From CAVVDT01 sp963747005 (GTDB lineage Bacteria > Pseudomonadota > Alphaproteobacteria > Rhizobiales > Aestuariivirgaceae), in NCBI GenBank assembly GCA_963747005.1, contig CAVVDT010000008.1:310001-374000 (forward strand): a stretch of 64,000 nucleotides of DNA, in the 5' to 3' direction. The position numbers were made by a program, and so were the translations under genes. Shown in pieces: positions 61,627-64,000 of this stretch. The notes below the pieces were generated by a model that ran no database searches, was not told where the DNA came from, and saw only the letters and a list, made by a program, of their open reading frames with translations. Positions within the stretch are counted from its first letter, which is position 1; each line of letters begins with the position of its first letter.

Positions 61627-62073
61627 TCAGGCCTTGAGTGCCACGCCGGGCACCCAGACATAACCCTCGTCGTCGACGATGACGGCCTCTCTCAGACCGT
61701 GGGGCTTGTCCATGGCGCCCGCCAGCACCGTCCAGCCGCCGGTCCTGGCCCGCGCCTCGACCTGATCGGGATCCACCCCGTAGAGTCTGAGTTCCACCCC
61801 GGCGCCGCGTGCCTCGACGTCCCTGACGATGCCGGAGAGCGGATTGTCCCGATAAGTATGATCGGCGTGCAGCATCCATTCCGCCCCTGCGAGGCGCAGG
61901 ACGGCGAAGTCCTCATCGGCATAGGTCGCCGTCGCCCCCAGCGCCTCGGTGGCGAAGGCGACAGCGCGCGCCATGTCGCGCACCAGCAGATTGAAGCCGA
62001 TACCGGGCCTTAGGCTACGGCCATAGGCCGGCGGGTCCATCCACGGTATCCGGTCGGCGGGGCGCTTCTTCAT
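61627..62073 (-). CDS. VOC-superfamily (glyoxalase/bleomycin-resistance-like) protein
   Basis: The 148-residue protein has a beta-alpha-beta module starting GIGFNLLVRDMARAVAFATEAL, with RLAGAEWMLHADHTY and the C-terminal REAVIVDDEGYVWVPG. One domain only is present, so it should dimerise to form metal sites. It is probably co-transcribed with the downstream ArsR gene, a common pairing. Confidence 0.78.
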   Translation of the reverse strand: MKKRPADRIPWMDPPAYGRSLRPGIGFNLLVRDMARAVAFATEALGATATYADEDFAVLRLAGAEWMLHADHTYRDNPLSGIVRDVEARGAGVELRLYGVDPDQVEARARTGGWTVLAGAMDKPHGLREAVIVDDEGYVWVPGVALKA

Positions 62074-62151
62074 GGGGGGTCAGCTTTCGGGTTGCGGCAG
62101 CGATCCGCCCATGCAATCACCCCCTGAAGACAAGGTAAAGGGCTTGTGCCT

Positions 62152-62538
62152 TCATTCCGGCAGGTGACACACGGCCTCGATGTTGTTGCCGTCGGGATCG
62201 AAAACAAAGGCGCCATAGTAGTGCTCGTGGTAGTGCGGCCTGAGGCCCGGCGCCCCGTTGTCGCGGCCGCCGGTGGCAAGCGCCGCGGTATGAAAGGCCC
62301 TAACCGATGCCCGATCGCGGGCGGCAAAAGCCACATGCACGCCGCTCACGCCGGTTTCGGCCGCACCGATCCAGAATTGCAGCCTGCCGTCACGGCCAAA
62401 GCCGCAATAGCGCTCGCCCGAAGGCGTTTCCGGCGATGATTCGAACGCCACAGCGATGCCGAGAGGTTTGAGCGCCTCGACGTAGAAATCACGCGCACGG
62501 ACATAGTCACTGACCGCAAGGCTGACATGGTCAAGCAT
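62152..62538 (-). CDS. VOC-superfamily protein, glyoxalase-like
   Basis: The 128-residue protein starts MLDHVSLAVSDYVRARDFYVEAL and has SGVHVAFAARDRASVRAFH and HYYGAFVFDPDGNNIEAVCH, the family pattern with His and Glu metal ligands at the strand ends. It belongs to the group annotated as glyoxalase I-like or dioxygenase-like. Substrate is unknown. Confidence 0.85.
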   Translation of the reverse strand: MLDHVSLAVSDYVRARDFYVEALKPLGIAVAFESSPETPSGERYCGFGRDGRLQFWIGAAETGVSGVHVAFAARDRASVRAFHTAALATGGRDNGAPGLRPHYHEHYYGAFVFDPDGNNIEAVCHLPE

Positions 62539-62615
62539 GTGTTCACTCCCTCAGGGCCGCCAGGCGGCCTATCCCGACATCGGGTCAATCCTGCGCCGTG
62601 CGCCTTGCCGCAACG

Positions 62616-63146
62616 TTAGCCATCATCGAGCGCCTTCACCAGCGCCTCCAGCCCGTGATCATGCAGCCCGATGTCCGCCAGATGCGCCGCCGTCGAGCGC
62701 ACATAGTCAATGCACCGCCCCGACTGGCCCACCCCCTTGCGCACCAGTTCCAGTTGCACATCGAGGCCGAGACGGCCGGCATACTGGTCGTGGCGGCGGT
62801 CGACAACATAGGTCAGTGCCGTGACCTTGCGGCGTTCGCCGCCCATCAGCGCAATTGTTCGTAGTGACTCGATATAAACCATTGTCACCTGTTCGCGCTC
62901 ACGCAGATAGTCAATGGTAGCGATGCGATCCTTTTCCGCGACACGATAGGCAATGCCGTGGCAGCTACCGCCCCGGTCGAGCCCCATGACGAGACCCGGG
63001 TTGCCCGGGGTGCCGCGATGCACATGCGAATAGATGCACAATTGCCGATGCAGACCGGTGAGGACGGCCGGGCATTGTTCCGCATAGGCAAAACCCGGCC
63101 GCCACATCAGCGAGCCATAGCCAAATACCCAGAACTCCGCCATCAT
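62616..63146 (-). CDS. chaC: Glutathione-specific gamma-glutamylcyclotransferase (ChaC)
   Basis: The 176-residue protein has VFGYGSLMWRPGF at the start, the family signature, and YLREREQVTMVYIE with the catalytic Glu. It degrades glutathione to 5-oxoproline and Cys-Gly. The start at 63146 (or Met at 63143) is set where the signature begins; the longer frame enters the divergent gene leader. Neighbouring glyoxalase-like genes fit a glutathione or electrophile-detoxification theme. Confidence 0.9.
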   Translation of the reverse strand: MMAEFWVFGYGSLMWRPGFAYAEQCPAVLTGLHRQLCIYSHVHRGTPGNPGLVMGLDRGGSCHGIAYRVAEKDRIATIDYLREREQVTMVYIESLRTIALMGGERRKVTALTYVVDRRHDQYAGRLGLDVQLELVRKGVGQSGRCIDYVRSTAAHLADIGLHDHGLEALVKALDDG

Positions 63147-63205
63147 TGCCTCGCCCCACACCACGCTCCGCGCCTGCCCGGCGCTGATAGCGAAAGTCAC
63201 CGACG

Positions 63206-64000
63206 ATGGCAATTGCCGCATCACCGCGCTGGCGCATCTTCGCTCCACTCATCAGCGTCATCGTGGCGTTCGCGCTCTGGTCGGGCTATTGGCTGTGGGC
63301 AAGCAACGAGGCCCAGATCCAGGTCAAGGCCGCCCGCGTCGATCTGGCACGCCAGGGTCTCGCCATCGCCTGCGACAGCGAGAGCCATGGCGGCTATCCC
63401 TTCCGCCTCAGCTTCACCTGCAACGGCATGCGCGCCGACGGACGCGACGGCACCCGTGTAACTGCGGCAACCATCGAGGCGTTGGCCCAGGCCTGGGACC
63501 CCCGGCACCTGATCGTACTCGCCCGCGGCCCGGCAAGCCTGACGCTTCGAGACGGCACGGTTTGGAAATTTTCGCACGATTCCGCCACCGCAAGCCTGCT
63601 GCTGCAGCGCGCGGGACTGCGGGCTTCGTTGCTGGTCGAACATCTCCTGGCCGAGGGGCCCGGCAACCGGACCCTCGCGGCCAAGCGGCTCAACCTGCAT
63701 GTCCGCATGCCCGAAAGAAGCCTCAAGGGCGAGACGGCAACACCGCCATCTCTCGATGCTGTCATTGAAGCCTCAGGACTCGATCTGGTGGTGCCCGGCC
63801 GTCAGCCGTTGCGCATCGACACTTTGCGCTCCGATGTCGTCGCTACCGCCCTGCCACTACCGCTGCCCGACACCCTGCGTGAGGTGGCGCGGGCGGCCTC
63901 GACCGCCGGCTCGGAACTGCGCCTGACCCGGTTCGACGCCAGCACCGAAGGGGTCGATGTCGAGGCCGCCGGCAGCCTTCGCATTGAGCCCACCGGCTTG
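63206..64000 (+). CDS. DUF2125 protein, truncated by the window edge
   Basis: The frame is open from ATG 63206 to the right edge (265 codons). After an N-terminal helix (about 8-27, containing FAPLISVIVAFALWSGYWLW) comes GGYPFRLSFTCNG, the DUF2125 motif with a Cys that follows RLSFT. DUF2125 proteins are secreted or periplasmic proteins of alphaproteobacteria with no known function. The rest of the gene lies outside the window. Confidence 0.8.
   Translation, partial: MAIAASPRWRIFAPLISVIVAFALWSGYWLWASNEAQIQVKAARVDLARQGLAIACDSESHGGYPFRLSFTCNGMRADGRDGTRVTAATIEALAQAWDPRHLIVLARGPASLTLRDGTVWKFSHDSATASLLLQRAGLRASLLVEHLLAEGPGNRTLAAKRLNLHVRMPERSLKGETATPPSLDAVIEASGLDLVVPGRQPLRIDTLRSDVVATALPLPLPDTLREVARAASTAGSELRLTRFDASTEGVDVEAAGSLRIEPTGL

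Noticed and set aside
1..64000. tRNA or rRNA genes
   Set aside because: No T-loop consensus in a cloverleaf context and no conserved rRNA segments were seen while reading both strands, but a covariance search was not possible.

Overview
The window is GC-rich, almost fully coding DNA from an alphaproteobacterium, most likely of the order Hyphomicrobiales. The evidence is gene content and order: acnA next to the ccmABCDG cytochrome c maturation genes, tlpA divergent from argH, zapE upstream of an mdh-sucC-sucD-sucA-sucB-lpdA operon, and the alphaproteobacterial families DUF2794, DUF1223 and DUF2125. I found no rRNA, tRNA, CRISPR array or insertion sequence.

Region 1 (1-18250) is an accessory surface-lipid or specialised-metabolite island. 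It opens with the 3' end of a PLP-dependent alpha-oxoamine synthase-like enzyme, a membrane-anchored dual-specificity-type phosphatase and a lone LptF/LptG-like permease. Five glycosyltransferases (three GT4, one MurG/GT28-like, one GT64-like) and a polytopic flippase-like protein follow. Next is a tightly overlapping ten-gene operon (9641-17763): acyltransferase, FabZ-like dehydratase, ketosynthase, ketoreductase, HMG-CoA synthase-like enzyme, two crotonases (ECH1, ECH2), a FabL-type enoyl reductase, an acyl carrier protein and an Sfp-type phosphopantetheinyl transferase. This is a complete dissociated fatty-acid or polyketide cycle combined with a beta-branching (HMGS) cassette, and no modular synthase is present. 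My inference is that it makes a beta-alkylated acyl chain, which the neighbouring genes attach to a glycosylated envelope lipid or export.

Region 2 (17692-33000) is mostly core genes: a Nudix hydrolase, a MarR regulator, ccmGDCBA, an RTX protein, aconitase, a DUF1223 protein, HtpG with a sigma-32-type promoter, a DUF2794 protein, a Bax-inhibitor-1 protein, pterin carbinolamine dehydratase, an RNA ligase/2',3'-phosphodiesterase and a GDSL esterase. The RTX gene sits between ccmA and acnA and is flanked by direct copies of the 5' part of ccmA. One copy is intact within ccmA and the other is a decayed remnant, which leaves a visible scar of the insertion. Between htpG and the DUF2794 gene are an orphan terminator and a long inverted repeat that could mark an unannotated small RNA.

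Region 3 (33000-54900) holds a LolD/YbbA-YbbP-type ABC exporter, cobalamin adenosyltransferase, a rhomboid protease, etfBA-hbd, tlpA/argH and the TCA-cycle operon. An AT-rich orphan membrane-protein gene interrupts that operon between sucB and lpdA. zapE and an unusual START-like/site-2-protease fusion follow.

Region 4 (55000-64000) holds a tandem universal stress protein translationally coupled to a SLC13-type anion transporter, a LysR regulator divergent from two tiny ORFs, mmsA, a GNAT protein, an ArsR/VOC/VOC/ChaC group and a truncated DUF2125 gene at the right edge.
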